Shown piece by piece: positions 16,743 to 25,683 of a stretch of DNA of 64,000 nucleotides. Position 1 is the first letter of the stretch; the number at the start of each line of letters is the position of its first letter. The DNA is from Streptomyces cellulosae. GTDB lineage: Bacteria; Actinomycetota; Actinomycetes; Streptomycetales; Streptomycetaceae. Below the pieces are notes generated by a model. It worked only from the letters and a program-made list of their open reading frames with translations, was not told the origin of the DNA and did not search any database. The translations under genes were made by a program, and so were the position numbers. Where the stretch lies: contig NZ_JOEV01000050.1 in NCBI RefSeq assembly GCF_000721105.1, positions 1-64,000 on the forward strand, in the 5' to 3' direction.

Positions 16743-17822
16743 GTGTCAGGAAGGCTTGTGCGCCTCGTCTGTACGGCGGCGATGACGGCGATGACGGTGA
16801 CGGCAGCCACGGCGGCCCTCGCACCCCTGCCCGCGACGGCCGCCCCCGAGCCCGGGGAACCGGGTCACCGTTCCCTGTCCGATCTGCTGACGGACCTTCA
16901 GCGGCTGTACCGGGAGGCCGAAAAGGCCACCGAGTCCTACAACGCCACCGAGGAGAAGCTGAGGAGACGGCGGGCCGAGACCGGGCGGCTGGAGAGGGAA
17001 CTCGCCCGCGTCCGTCTCTCCCTGCACGACAGCCGGGGCGCGGCGGGCCGGCTGGCCCGGCAGCAGTACCAGAGCAGCACCGACATCTCCCCGTACGTCC
17101 GTCTCCTCCTCGCCCGCGACCCCCAGCGCGCGCTCGATCAGGGCCATGTGATCGGCCAGTTGGCCCGCGAGCGGGCCCAGACGGTCGGCCGCCTGGCCGG
17201 GACCGAGAAGAGGGCCGCCGACCTGGCCCGCGAGGCCCGCACGTCCCTCGACACCCAACTCACCCTCGCCGCCCGGCAGAAGAAGACCCGCGACGACGTC
17301 CGAGGGCGCCTGAAGGCCGTCCAGGAACTCCTCGCCTCCCTCACCCCGGAACAGCTCACCGCCCTGGCCGAGTTCGAGAAGAACGGCGTCGACAAGGCCC
17401 AGCAGCAGCTCGTCACGTCCGGCGCCCTCAACGACGACGACAAGCCGTCGGGCAAGGGCCAGGAGGCCGTACGCTACGCCGTACGCCAGGTCGGGAAGCC
17501 GTACCAAGGGGGTGCCGAGGGCCCGAGGTCGTACGACTGCTCGGGCCTGACCTCCATGGCCTGGCGGAAGGCCGGCGCCCCCATCCCCCGCACCAGCCGG
17601 CAGCAGTGGGCGGAACTCCCGAAGATCCCGCTGCGGAAACTGCGCCCCGGCGACCTGGTGGTCTACTTCCCCGAGGCGACGCACGTGGCGATGTACGTGG
17701 GCCGCGGCAAGGTGGTCCAGGCTCCCCGCCCCGGCGAGAAGATCAAGCTCTCCCCGATCGCGTCCCACCCGATCCTGGGAGCCGTACGCCCGGATGCCCG
17801 GCCCAAAGGGGCGCGGGGGTGA
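16743..17822 (+). CDS. secreted NlpC/P60 peptidoglycan hydrolase
   Basis: 359 aa. Signal peptide (residues 1-34, ending TAAPEPG), then about 190 residues of coiled coil (EAEKATESYNATEEKLRRRRAETGRLERELARV) as in RipA/CwlO-type enzymes, then a C-terminal NlpC/P60 domain (about 243-350). That domain carries Cys in YDCSGL (near 265), His in ATHVAMY (near 314) and a third polar residue at HPI. It should cleave the D-Glu-to-mDAP bond in stem peptides at the cell surface. GTG 16743 follows GGAGGTGATGAC. The coiled coil probably keeps the catalytic domain inactive until engaged. Confidence 0.93.
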   Translation: MSGRLVRLVCTAAMTAMTVTAATAALAPLPATAAPEPGEPGHRSLSDLLTDLQRLYREAEKATESYNATEEKLRRRRAETGRLERELARVRLSLHDSRGAAGRLARQQYQSSTDISPYVRLLLARDPQRALDQGHVIGQLARERAQTVGRLAGTEKRAADLAREARTSLDTQLTLAARQKKTRDDVRGRLKAVQELLASLTPEQLTALAEFEKNGVDKAQQQLVTSGALNDDDKPSGKGQEAVRYAVRQVGKPYQGGAEGPRSYDCSGLTSMAWRKAGAPIPRTSRQQWAELPKIPLRKLRPGDLVVYFPEATHVAMYVGRGKVVQAPRPGEKIKLSPIASHPILGAVRPDARPKGARG

Positions 17823-17873
17823 GTCACGGTGCGACTCCGCCGCAACCGCACACCTCCGCGCCCCTGACGGCGA

Positions 17874-19127
17874 TCAGGCGCCGGTCACCGACCCCAGGTA
17901 CGCCTCGGTCTTCTCGGGCTCATAGAAGAAGTTCTCAAAATCGGCCGGGTCGTCGAACCCGTTGGCGAACCGATCCGCCACCGGCGGCAACTGCCCCGCC
18001 GCCCCGATGAGGTTCAGCACGTGCTCCGGCGGCGGAGCCAGCATCGCGTTGGTCCACTTGGTGACGTGCTGGGCCGTCTCCCAGTACCGCTGGAAGGCCC
18101 CCCGCATCCACTCCTCGTCGAACTCCTTCTCCCCCCGCTCGAGAATCGCTGCGAGATAGGCCGCCGCGCACTTGGACGCCGAGTTGGAGCCCTGCCCGGT
18201 GATCGGGTCGTTCGCGACGACGACGTCGGCGACGCCCAGCACCAGGCCACCGCTGGGCAGCCGGCCGATGGGATTGCGCACGGTCGGCGCGTACCGTCCG
18301 CTCAACACCCCGCCCGCGTCCGTCAGTTCGACCTTCGTGGCCCGCGCGTACTCCCAGGGGACGAACCTCTCCATGAGTGCCAGGGTCAGGGAGAGGTGCT
18401 CCGCCGGGTCCTTGACTCCGTTGAAGACGTCGAGCGGACCGCCGGGTATCCCCTCCCAGAAGAGGATGTCGGCGCGGCCGGACGTGGTGAGCGTCGGCAT
18501 GACGAACAGTTCGCCGACCCCGGGGACGAGGTTGCAGCGGACCGCGTCGTAGTCGGGGTGTTCGGGACGCGGGCCCAGCCCGTGCACGTACGACACCGCC
18601 AGGGCCCGCTGCGGCTCGCTGTAGGGGGAGCGCTCGGGGTCCCGGGCGAACATCTGGACGAGCTCGCCCTTGCCCGCCGACACCAGGACCAGGTCGTACG
18701 TACGGGAGAAGTAGTCGAGGTCGCCCACGGCCGCGCCGTGGATGACCAGCTGGCCGCCGCGCTGGGCGAACGTCTCCATCCAGCCGGCCATCTTCACGCG
18801 CTGGTCGACCGACTGCGCGTACCCGTCGAGCCTGCCCACCCAGTCGATCGCCCGGGCCGCGGGGCCCTCGCCCCAGGAGCCGGGGGCCGCCACCGAGACG
18901 CCGAGCCCTTCGATCTTCGGGGCCTGGGACTCCCAGAAGTTCAGCTGGAGATCACGCTCGTGCTGGAGTGCCGTGTGGAACATGCACTGCGTCGACATGA
19001 CCCGGCCGGAACGGATCTCGTCCGCCGTCCGGTTGGACATCAGGGTGACCTCGTACCCGTGCGACTGGAGTCCGAGGGCGAGCTGGAGACCGGACTGACC
19101 GGCTCCGACGACGAGTATCTTCCGCAT
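17874..19127 (-). CDS. styrene monooxygenase (StyA)-like FAD-dependent protein
   Basis: 417 aa. N-terminal dinucleotide site GAGQSGLQLALGL, then MSNRTADEIRSGRVMSTQCMFHTALQHERDLQLNFW, which is characteristic of StyA/alkene-epoxidising flavoproteins, and the C-terminal FAD-binding DPITGQGSNSASKCAAAY. StyA enzymes use FADH2 from a separate reductase; none lies nearby. The gene follows cvnD by 35 bp on the same strand, so it is probably the last gene of the conservon operon. Some conservons end with P450 or similar redox genes; here a flavoprotein takes that position. The physiological substrate is unknown. Confidence 0.88.
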   Translation of the reverse strand: MRKILVVGAGQSGLQLALGLQSHGYEVTLMSNRTADEIRSGRVMSTQCMFHTALQHERDLQLNFWESQAPKIEGLGVSVAAPGSWGEGPAARAIDWVGRLDGYAQSVDQRVKMAGWMETFAQRGGQLVIHGAAVGDLDYFSRTYDLVLVSAGKGELVQMFARDPERSPYSEPQRALAVSYVHGLGPRPEHPDYDAVRCNLVPGVGELFVMPTLTTSGRADILFWEGIPGGPLDVFNGVKDPAEHLSLTLALMERFVPWEYARATKVELTDAGGVLSGRYAPTVRNPIGRLPSGGLVLGVADVVVANDPITGQGSNSASKCAAAYLAAILERGEKEFDEEWMRGAFQRYWETAQHVTKWTNAMLAPPPEHVLNLIGAAGQLPPVADRFANGFDDPADFENFFYEPEKTEAYLGSVTGA

Positions 19128-19162
19128 GCGGGTGCTGGCTCCTTACGGGGGACTGCTCAGAA

Positions 19163-19804
19163 CTACTCGGGGGTCTCGTCCAACGCGTGGCGGACGAGCG
19201 ACAGGAGGGTCTCGATCACCGAGATCCTGCGCCGAGCATCCATGATCATGACAGGTATGCGCGCGGGGATCGTGAGCGCCTCCCGCACGTCGTCCGGATC
19301 GAACAGCTCGCTGCCGTCGAAGTGGTTGACGGCGACGACGTACGGCAGTCCGCAGCTCTCGAAGTAGTCCAGCGCCGGGAAGCAGTCCTTCAGGCGGCGG
19401 GTGTCGGCCAGCACGACCGCGCCGATCGCGCCGCGCACCAGGTCGTCCCACATGAACCAGAACCGCTGCTGGCCCGGCGTGCCGAACAGGTAGAGCACCA
19501 GGTCGTCGTCGAGCGTGAGCCGGCCGAAGTCCATGGCCACGGTGGTCGTCAGCTTCTGCGGCGTGGCGGTGAGGTCGTCGTGCTCCTCGCTCGCCTCGGT
19601 CATCAGCGCCTCGGTCTGCAGCGGCGTGATCTCCGAGACGGCGGTGACCAGGGTGGTCTTGCCGACCCCGAAGCCGCCCGCCACGACGATCTTCGTGGCG
19701 ATCGGGGCGCGGGTGCGGTCCGTCTGCCAGGACCTCAGGTCCTCCTCGGCCTCGACGAACGGGGAGACGACGCTACGAGCGGCGTCAGAGACGACGGAGT
19801 CCAC
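19163..19804 (-). CDS. cvnD: conservon GTPase-like protein CvnD
   Basis: 213 aa from GTG 19804. P-loop GGFGVGKTTLV, switch-like TTTVAMDFGRL, DxxG equivalent LFGTPGQQRF and the NHFD base-recognition motif place it in the Ras-like/MglA-related ATP/GTP-binding family that is the fourth component of conservons. It overlaps the cvnC stop by 20 nt. The protein is expected to work at the membrane with the CvnA kinase-like protein, CvnB (roadblock) and CvnC in a G-protein-coupled-like signalling complex. Confidence 0.93.
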   Translation of the reverse strand: MDSVVSDAARSVVSPFVEAEEDLRSWQTDRTRAPIATKIVVAGGFGVGKTTLVTAVSEITPLQTEALMTEASEEHDDLTATPQKLTTTVAMDFGRLTLDDDLVLYLFGTPGQQRFWFMWDDLVRGAIGAVVLADTRRLKDCFPALDYFESCGLPYVVAVNHFDGSELFDPDDVREALTIPARIPVMIMDARRRISVIETLLSLVRHALDETPE

Positions 19805-20204
19805 TCAGCACCCTTTCCAGCAGCGCGCGGTCCGGGCGGCCGGTACCGTGACCGGTCCCCGTCCCGTAGACACGGATCTTTCCCTGGTCCGCCAGGTCGC
19901 TCAGCAGCACCCGGACCACGCCGAGCGGCATCTTCAGCAGCGCGGCGATCTCGGCCACCGTGCGCATCCGGCGGCACAGTTCGACGATGGCCCGCATCTC
20001 CGGCATGACCCGGGTGGTGAGGGAACCATTCGCCAGTTCCTTGCGCTCCTCGGGCGCTTCGAGCGCCGCCGTGCTCGCGATGAATGTCTCCACCAGGAGG
20101 ACGTGCCCGAAGCGGGTACGGCCGCCGGTGAGCGAGTACGGGCGCACCCGGGCCGGCTTGCGGTCGGCGCCGCGCACGGGAAGCCTGTTCGGCGCGTCAC
20201 TCAT
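19785..20204 (-). CDS. cvnC: conservon DUF742 protein CvnC
   Basis: 139 aa. The C-terminal half (RTVAEIAALLKMPLGVVRVLLSDLADQGKIRVY) is a winged-helix-like DUF742 domain; the N terminus has RVRPYSLTGGRT, the usual DUF742 entry. It overlaps cvnB by 4 nt (ATGA) and cvnD by 20 nt. DUF742 proteins occur in conservons and are thought to be regulators or adaptors; direct DNA binding is not established. Confidence 0.93.
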   Translation of the reverse strand: MSDAPNRLPVRGADRKPARVRPYSLTGGRTRFGHVLLVETFIASTAALEAPEERKELANGSLTTRVMPEMRAIVELCRRMRTVAEIAALLKMPLGVVRVLLSDLADQGKIRVYGTGTGHGTGRPDRALLERVLSGLRRL

Positions 20205-20746
20205 GACGTACTCCCCGTCACGGTCGACTCCTGCTCCAGTGACTCCCGCAGCTCGCTGCGGAGTTCGGGCGTCAGCACATGCCCGGCGCGGCCCACGAAG
20301 AGCGCCATGTGGTACGCCACCACGCTCATGTCGCAGTCGGCGTTGCCGTGCACACCGAGCAGCGAGCCGTCGCTGATCGACATCACGAACAGGCTGCCCT
20401 CGTCCATCGCGACCATGGTGTGCTTCACCGGGCCGGTGTCCATCAGCTTGGCGGCGCCCACGGTGAGGCTGCCGATGCCGGAGACGACGGTCGCGAGGTC
20501 GGCGACGGAGCCGCGCGGACCGGAGGGCCTGGCCTCGCGGGCCTCCCTGGCCCCTGCGGTGGAGGTCCCCCCGCGCGAGGCCGTTCGAGCGTGCGGGAGG
20601 GCGGAGTCCGTGGACAGCAGGAGCAGGCCGTCGGAGGAGACAACGGCCACCGACTGGATGCCCGGCACCTCCTCGACGAGATTGGTCAGCAGGAAGTGAA
20701 GATTGCGGGCCTCACGGCTCAGTCCGAAGGTACTGGGCGCGGTCAA
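20201..20746 (-). CDS. cvnB: conservon roadblock/LC7 protein CvnB
   Basis: 181 aa from TTG 20746, whose bases overlap the cvnA stop (TTGA). Roadblock/LC7 fold: LHFLLTNLVEEVPGIQSVAVVSSDGLLLLS, then GSLTVGAAKLM and MVAMDEGSLFVMSISDGSLLGV. Unusual: a low-complexity insert of about 30 residues rich in R, A, G, P and S (PHARTASRGGTSTAGAREAR) lies between the second strand and the ADLATVVSGIG helix, making the protein longer than the usual ~140 aa. It is expected to partner the CvnD GTPase. Confidence 0.93.
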   Translation of the reverse strand: MTAPSTFGLSREARNLHFLLTNLVEEVPGIQSVAVVSSDGLLLLSTDSALPHARTASRGGTSTAGAREAREARPSGPRGSVADLATVVSGIGSLTVGAAKLMDTGPVKHTMVAMDEGSLFVMSISDGSLLGVHGNADCDMSVVAYHMALFVGRAGHVLTPELRSELRESLEQESTVTGSTS

Positions 20747-23700
20747 CTGCTTGCCTCCTCGACGGTGCCCCCCGTGGCTTCTTCGGCTTGTGCGGTTCCT
20801 GCGGCGCCCTGTGCGGGTACCTGGTGCTGCCCCGTGTGCTCGGAGATCTCCGCCTCCACGTCGCGGTAGCCGGCCTCCGCCCCCCGGCGGAAGCCGCCCA
20901 GCCGGCGGCGGAGTGCCTCGGCGTCGACGGACCCGCTCCGCGGGCGCGGGGCGGCGGCCGGGGCGGCGATCTTCGGGGTGCGCTTGGGGAGACCCTTGTC
21001 GGTGACGAGTTCTTCCGGCTGATCGGCGACGCGCTCGTGGCGGTCGGGGTCGATCGTGTAGGGGGCCGGGCCGGGTTCCGTATGCGGACCGGGGTCGGGG
21101 TGCGGACCGGTGTCCGTGCCCGTCGCCTCGTCGGAGGCGGTCGGCTCGGGGCGGGCGTCGGCGGCGGGCTCCGGGAGCTCCGCGAGTTCCGGGAGCAGGA
21201 GCTCCATCGTGGTCTCGGCCGGTGTCTCGGGGACGGTCCGCGGCTCCGGTGCCGGCCGTTGGGCCCCCTCGGCCTCCCCGTCCCCTACCGCTCCCGCCTC
21301 TGCCGTCGACCGCCGTACGGCCTTCTCGGCGAGCGCCACCAGCGGGTCGTCGCCCTTCGACCGGCCGCTCAGGACGTTGGAGTTGACCTCGGCGTCCGCG
21401 CCGGGCAGGGAGAAACCGTGGGTGCCGGCGACCGCCGGCGCGGATGACGCCGTCGGCACGGCGGCGGACGGCGCGGCGGCCAGCAGGCCCTTCGGCAGGA
21501 CGACGACCGCGGCGATCCCGCCCTGCTTCTGCTCACGCAACCGCACCCGTACCCCGTGCCGGTGGGCGAGCCGGGCCACCACGTACAGGCCGAGGCCGAG
21601 ACCCTCCTCGCCCTTCTCCGCCGCGGAGCCGCCGGACTCGTCCGCCCCCCGGGAGCCCTGGGACTCGTAGGACTCGTAGGGGGTGTCCGGGGTGAAGTCC
21701 GCGAGGCGGGTGTTGAGCCGGGTCAGCCGGTCGGCGGTCATGCCGATGCCCTCGTCCTGGACGGAGAGCATCACCTCGCCGCTCTCCAGGAGCCAGCCGG
21801 AGACCTCGACGGGAAGGTCGGGCGGGGAGAACGAGGTGGCGTTCTCCATGAGTTCGGCGAGCAGGTGGGAGAGGTCGTCCGCGGCGAAGCCGGCCACGTG
21901 CGCGTGCGGCGGCAGCGCGGCGATGCGGACGCGCTCGTACCGCTCGATCTCGCTGACCGCGGCGCGTACGACGTCGACGAGCGGGACCGGACCGGCGGTC
22001 TGCTGGACGTGCTCGGTGCCGGCGAGGACCAGGAGGTTCTCGCTGTGCCGGCGCATGACGGTGGCGAAGTGGTCGAGCTTGAAGAGGGTGGCGAGCCGGT
22101 CCGGGTCCTGCTCGCGCTCCTCCAGGCCCTCGATGACGGCCAGTTGCCGCTCGACCAGCCCGAGGGTGCGCAGCGCGAGGTTCACGAAGGTGGCGGAGAT
22201 GCTGGTGCGCAGCCGCTCCAACTGCGCGGCGGAGTCGGCGAGCTCGGCCTTCAGCTGCTCGCGGGCGTCGGCCATCCGCTGCCGCTGGCCGACCAGGTGC
22301 TTGCGGTCGGCCTCCAGGGTGGTGACGCGCTCGGCGAGGGCGGCGGCGTGCGCGTGCAGGGCGTTGACGGAGCGGACGACCTGGGCGAACTCGTCGTTGC
22401 GGCCGGTGAAGGCGATCGGTTCCTCGGCGCGGAGGTTCTCCGCCCCGGCGAGCCGGGCCGAGCCCCTCCGCAGGACCGACAGCGGCCGGGTGAGCGTGCG
22501 GGCCATGGCGGTGGCGACACCGACGGCGAGCAGCATCAGCGCGCCGAGGACGGCGATACGGATCTCCAGCGCGGTGACGTCGTCGTCGCGCAGCTGGGCG
22601 AGCTCCTTGACCCGGCGCTCGTAGAGGGCGGCCTCGGCGCCGCGCATCGCGTCGATCCGGGCGGAGAGGGCGGCGTCGACCCTGGTGGCGCTGGTGTCGA
22701 GTTCGCCGTTGCTCAGGGTCGGCTGGTCGGTGAGGGCGGCGAGGTACTTCTCGGCGGAGTTGACCTCGGGGCCGGTGACCGTGGCGTCGTAGCGGGACTT
22801 GGCCTCGGCGGGCGCGGAGTCCTGGAAGTCGGCGAGGGCCGCGTCGGAGCGCAGCCGGGCCTGCTGGGCGGCGGCGCTGAGGGCGTCGCGCTGCGCGGAG
22901 TCGGCGTTCGAGGAGCCGGTCCGCGTGGTCGGCAGACCGGTGATGGGGTCGATGACGGTCCGGGTCGTCGTCGGCACGCTGAGCGCGGCGAGCAGCAGCC
23001 CCCGGGTGGCGGCGGCCTGCTGGACGGCGGAGTCCAGTTCGGCGAACGCGTAGGCGCCGGAACCCGCGCGGGGCGGCATCCGCTCGGCCAGCTGCTCGGC
23101 GAGCCGGTGCAGTTCGGTGATGGCGGCGGAGTAGGCCTGGTGGGCCTTGAGGGCACTGCTCTGGCCGGTGAGCGCGGCATGGCGTACGGAGGCGATGGCG
23201 TCGAGGTCGCCGCGCAGGGAGGCGGGCGTGTCCGGGTCGGCGCGCAGCTCCTCGACCTGCCGGTCGACCCGGGCGCTCTCCTGCTCGGAGGGGGCCTTGG
23301 ACTTGGGCCGCCCGGCCGCGATGTACGAGGTGACCTCGTCGCGTTCGTCGGCGAGCGAGTGGCCGAGGGCGAGCGCGTCCTGGGTCTGCTCGGCGAGGGT
23401 GACCAGGTCCTGGGAGTCGCTGAGCTGCTCCGAGGCGGTGACCAGGGAGGGGGTGCCGGCTCCGGCGATCGCGGCGGCCACGACGGCGACGGCGAGAATC
23501 AGCCGCGTGCGGACGTGCGCGGAACGGCCCTTGCCGACGGGGGCGACGGCGGGAACGGCGCCGGGGATCCCACCGGGTGTTCCGGGGTGGGGGGCGCCGG
23601 GCGCGCCGACGGGAGGGACGCCGGGCGTGCCGGGGTGGGGCGTGCCGGGTGTCTGCTCCACGCCTTTGCCGGAGGCCGCCTGCTTGCCTGTACGACGAGG

Positions 23701-23748
23701 CCGCGTCTTCTGCACCGGTGCTCGCATTCCTGACTCGTGAATACCCAT
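20743..23748 (-). CDS. cvnA: conservon sensor kinase-like protein CvnA (nitrate/nitrite-sensing domain)
   Basis: 1001 aa. Order: disordered P/G/T-rich N terminus (about 20-70), TM helix (about 80-102), large extracytoplasmic helical NIT-type sensor region, second TM near residue 400, HAMP, long coiled coil, then a GHKL ATPase-like domain with MENATSFSP (N box) and DEGIGM (G1). A GLGLGLYVV (G2) follows an acidic S/G/E-rich loop. The 240-residue C-terminal tail is rich in P, E and A. There is no classic phospho-acceptor His motif, as usual for CvnA. It is first gene of the cvnABCD-monooxygenase operon. A second ATG at codon 8 is also possible. Confidence 0.93.
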   Translation of the reverse strand: MGIHESGMRAPVQKTRPRRTGKQAASGKGVEQTPGTPHPGTPGVPPVGAPGAPHPGTPGGIPGAVPAVAPVGKGRSAHVRTRLILAVAVVAAAIAGAGTPSLVTASEQLSDSQDLVTLAEQTQDALALGHSLADERDEVTSYIAAGRPKSKAPSEQESARVDRQVEELRADPDTPASLRGDLDAIASVRHAALTGQSSALKAHQAYSAAITELHRLAEQLAERMPPRAGSGAYAFAELDSAVQQAAATRGLLLAALSVPTTTRTVIDPITGLPTTRTGSSNADSAQRDALSAAAQQARLRSDAALADFQDSAPAEAKSRYDATVTGPEVNSAEKYLAALTDQPTLSNGELDTSATRVDAALSARIDAMRGAEAALYERRVKELAQLRDDDVTALEIRIAVLGALMLLAVGVATAMARTLTRPLSVLRRGSARLAGAENLRAEEPIAFTGRNDEFAQVVRSVNALHAHAAALAERVTTLEADRKHLVGQRQRMADAREQLKAELADSAAQLERLRTSISATFVNLALRTLGLVERQLAVIEGLEEREQDPDRLATLFKLDHFATVMRRHSENLLVLAGTEHVQQTAGPVPLVDVVRAAVSEIERYERVRIAALPPHAHVAGFAADDLSHLLAELMENATSFSPPDLPVEVSGWLLESGEVMLSVQDEGIGMTADRLTRLNTRLADFTPDTPYESYESQGSRGADESGGSAAEKGEEGLGLGLYVVARLAHRHGVRVRLREQKQGGIAAVVVLPKGLLAAAPSAAVPTASSAPAVAGTHGFSLPGADAEVNSNVLSGRSKGDDPLVALAEKAVRRSTAEAGAVGDGEAEGAQRPAPEPRTVPETPAETTMELLLPELAELPEPAADARPEPTASDEATGTDTGPHPDPGPHTEPGPAPYTIDPDRHERVADQPEELVTDKGLPKRTPKIAAPAAAPRPRSGSVDAEALRRRLGGFRRGAEAGYRDVEAEISEHTGQHQVPAQGAAGTAQAEEATGGTVEEASS

Positions 23749-24102
23749 GGCCCGGATGACGCCCCATCAGCCCATCTTTCGGGCCCAACTGGTGCATACA
23801 CCCGGTACGGTTCCCGACCCTCCCAGTGCCGGTGGGCGGTGGTCGCGCATCACCTGACCCGCCACCCGAAGGAGTGAACATCGGACGGGAGCGGGCGGGC
23901 AAGTTCCTGCGGCCCATGCGGGACCCCTGCGCGGCGGGCCGGTTGGACGTCCACGGCGGGCGGTGGCAATATTCGCCACCACGCCTTCCCGGAGCGAGCC
24001 ATTCCACCCCAAACCAGGCGTCTGACCTGCACGACTACGTCAATTCCGCAATCGTTGCCAGCCTTTCGCGCACCTTGTGAAGGGGTCGTGCAGACTGGCC
24101 TG
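23749..24102. promoter_or_regulatory. spacer between cvnA and the PP2C gene, with a 19-bp palindrome
   Basis: No convincing gene is visible in this 354-bp spacer. It contains GGTGGC-AATATTC-GCCACC at 23962-23980, a perfect 6-bp-arm palindrome around an A/T centre, which stands out in G/C-rich DNA and looks like an operator for one or both divergent genes. A minus-strand ORF of 81 codons (23767-24012) lies across it, but its composition does not look coding. Confidence 0.55.
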
Positions 24103-24888
24103 ATGCGTACGGAACTTGTCTCGGAGCCCGGGGACCGGGCCCGCCCGAACGAGGACTTCGCGAGCCTCGCCCTACCGGCTTCCGGACTGGGCGGCGCGCT
24201 GGTGGTCCTGGACGGAGTGACGCCACCCGAGGGGGCGACGGGCTGTCTGCATTCCGTCCCGTGGTTCACCGCGCGCCTCGGCGGGGCGCTGACCGAACTG
24301 ACCGTTTCCTACCGGGATCTACCCCTGTCGGAGATTCTCTCCCGGGCGATTCTTCGAACAGCAGAGGCCCATCAATCCTCTTGTGACCTTTCTCACCCAC
24401 GTACCCCACAGGCCACGGTGGTTGTGGCCCGCTGGTCGGCGGAGGCCGTCGAGTACCTGATCCTCTCCGACTCGGCGCTCCTGCTGGAGTCCCCCGACGG
24501 CACGGTGACCCCCCACCTCGACGACCGTCTCGCCCTCCTCCCCCGCTCCGCCCTGGCCACGGACGCGCTCGTCGACGCCACCGTCCGCAACAAGGAAGGC
24601 GGTTTCTTCACGGCGGCGGCGGACCCGACGGTGGCGGACCGGGCGGTGACGGGGACGGTGCCGCGCGTCGACGTGCGCGCCCTGACCGCCCTGACGGACG
24701 GCGCGACCCGCTGGGTGGAGAAGTTCCGGGAGGGCGACTGGACGGACTGCTTCACCTACGTCCGCAAGGAGGGCCCGCAGGCCCTGGTGGACCGGGTGCG
24801 GGCCCTCGAACGGGCGGACGCGGACCGGACGTTCCTGGGCCGCAGCAAGACCCACGACGACGCGACGGTGGTGTACGTGGAGCTGTGA
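24103..24888 (+). CDS. PP2C-like serine/threonine phosphatase domain protein
   Basis: 261 aa. PP2C features: NEDFASL near the N terminus, VLDGVTPPEG in place of the usual DGhGG, TALTDGATRW with the metal-binding TDG, and the C-terminal THDDATVVYVEL with DD. The canonical DGMGG is replaced by DGVTP, so metal coordination may be altered and activity is uncertain. It lies upstream of (divergent from) the conservon and could act on its signalling, but this is only positional. ATG 24103 is preferred; the in-frame GTG 24088 has a poorly spaced AAGGGG. Confidence 0.75.
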   Translation: MRTELVSEPGDRARPNEDFASLALPASGLGGALVVLDGVTPPEGATGCLHSVPWFTARLGGALTELTVSYRDLPLSEILSRAILRTAEAHQSSCDLSHPRTPQATVVVARWSAEAVEYLILSDSALLLESPDGTVTPHLDDRLALLPRSALATDALVDATVRNKEGGFFTAAADPTVADRAVTGTVPRVDVRALTALTDGATRWVEKFREGDWTDCFTYVRKEGPQALVDRVRALERADADRTFLGRSKTHDDATVVYVEL

Positions 24889-24948
24889 ACGAGGACGGTC
24901 GGACGCCTGCTGGATCTCCCGGAGGAAGACACCGGTGGGTCCCTGGGT

Positions 24949-25443
24949 CTACTTCTCCATCCCCCGGTTCAACTCGTGCAGCAACCGGGCCAGTTCCGTG
25001 ACCTCCCGCGAGTCCCAGTTCTCCAGGCGGCGGGCGTACCGGGCGCGTCGTGCCTCGCGCACCCGGGTGACCCGGTCGTGCCCCTCCCGGGTCAGGGCGA
25101 CCAGCCAGGCCCGGCCGTCGGCCGGGTCCGGTTCGCGGGCCACCAGGCCGAGGTCCTCCAGGGCGCGCAGCTGACGGGACATCGTGGCCTTGCCGACGCC
25201 GATGTAGGCGGCGAGTGCGGTGGCCCGCTGCCGGCCGCACTCGTCCAGGCGTACGAGAAGGCCGTACGCCGCCGATTCCAGGTCCGGGTGGACCTCGCGG
25301 GCCATCTCGCCCTGGTTGGCACGGGCGCGCCGCAGCAGAACGGTCAGTTCCCGTTCCAGCGCGAGGAACCCGGGGTGGTCCAGACCGCTCGTGGACACCT
25401 CGGATTCGACTCCGCGTCCGTCGCCGTTTCCGTCTTCGTGCAC
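24949..25443 (-). CDS. MarR family transcriptional regulator
   Basis: 164 aa from GTG 25443. Winged HTH: ALAAYIGVGKATMSRQLRALEDLGLVAREPDPADGRAWLVALTREG, with the DGRA-x-L wing of MarR proteins, flanked by dimerisation helices. It is divergent from the lysozyme gene at 25684, which it may control. The ligand is unknown. No clear palindrome was spotted in the 240-bp spacer. Confidence 0.9.
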   Translation of the reverse strand: MHEDGNGDGRGVESEVSTSGLDHPGFLALERELTVLLRRARANQGEMAREVHPDLESAAYGLLVRLDECGRQRATALAAYIGVGKATMSRQLRALEDLGLVAREPDPADGRAWLVALTREGHDRVTRVREARRARYARRLENWDSREVTELARLLHELNRGMEK

Positions 25444-25683
25444 GTCAGCCCCTGTCTCGGTTTTCCCGGCCCTGAAAGTTTCCGTCCACCGCCGTCATCG
25501 CCGCAGCTCCGTCAGTATTTCGCAGGCTCAGACCAACGGCAGCGTCCGGTCCCTCTTCCCACCCACCGGTCTACGTGCGTAGCGTTCTTCACCAGGCAGT
25601 TACTGGCATGCGCACGCCGGCACTGCCTCGATGCGCACCGCCCGCGTTCCCCACCGAGCATCATCGAGCTTCGGAGGCACGTC

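Noticed and set aside
23767..24012. An 81-codon minus-strand gene between cvnA and the PP2C gene.
   Set aside because: Composition and lack of a good start do not support coding; the palindrome within it is better explained as regulatory.
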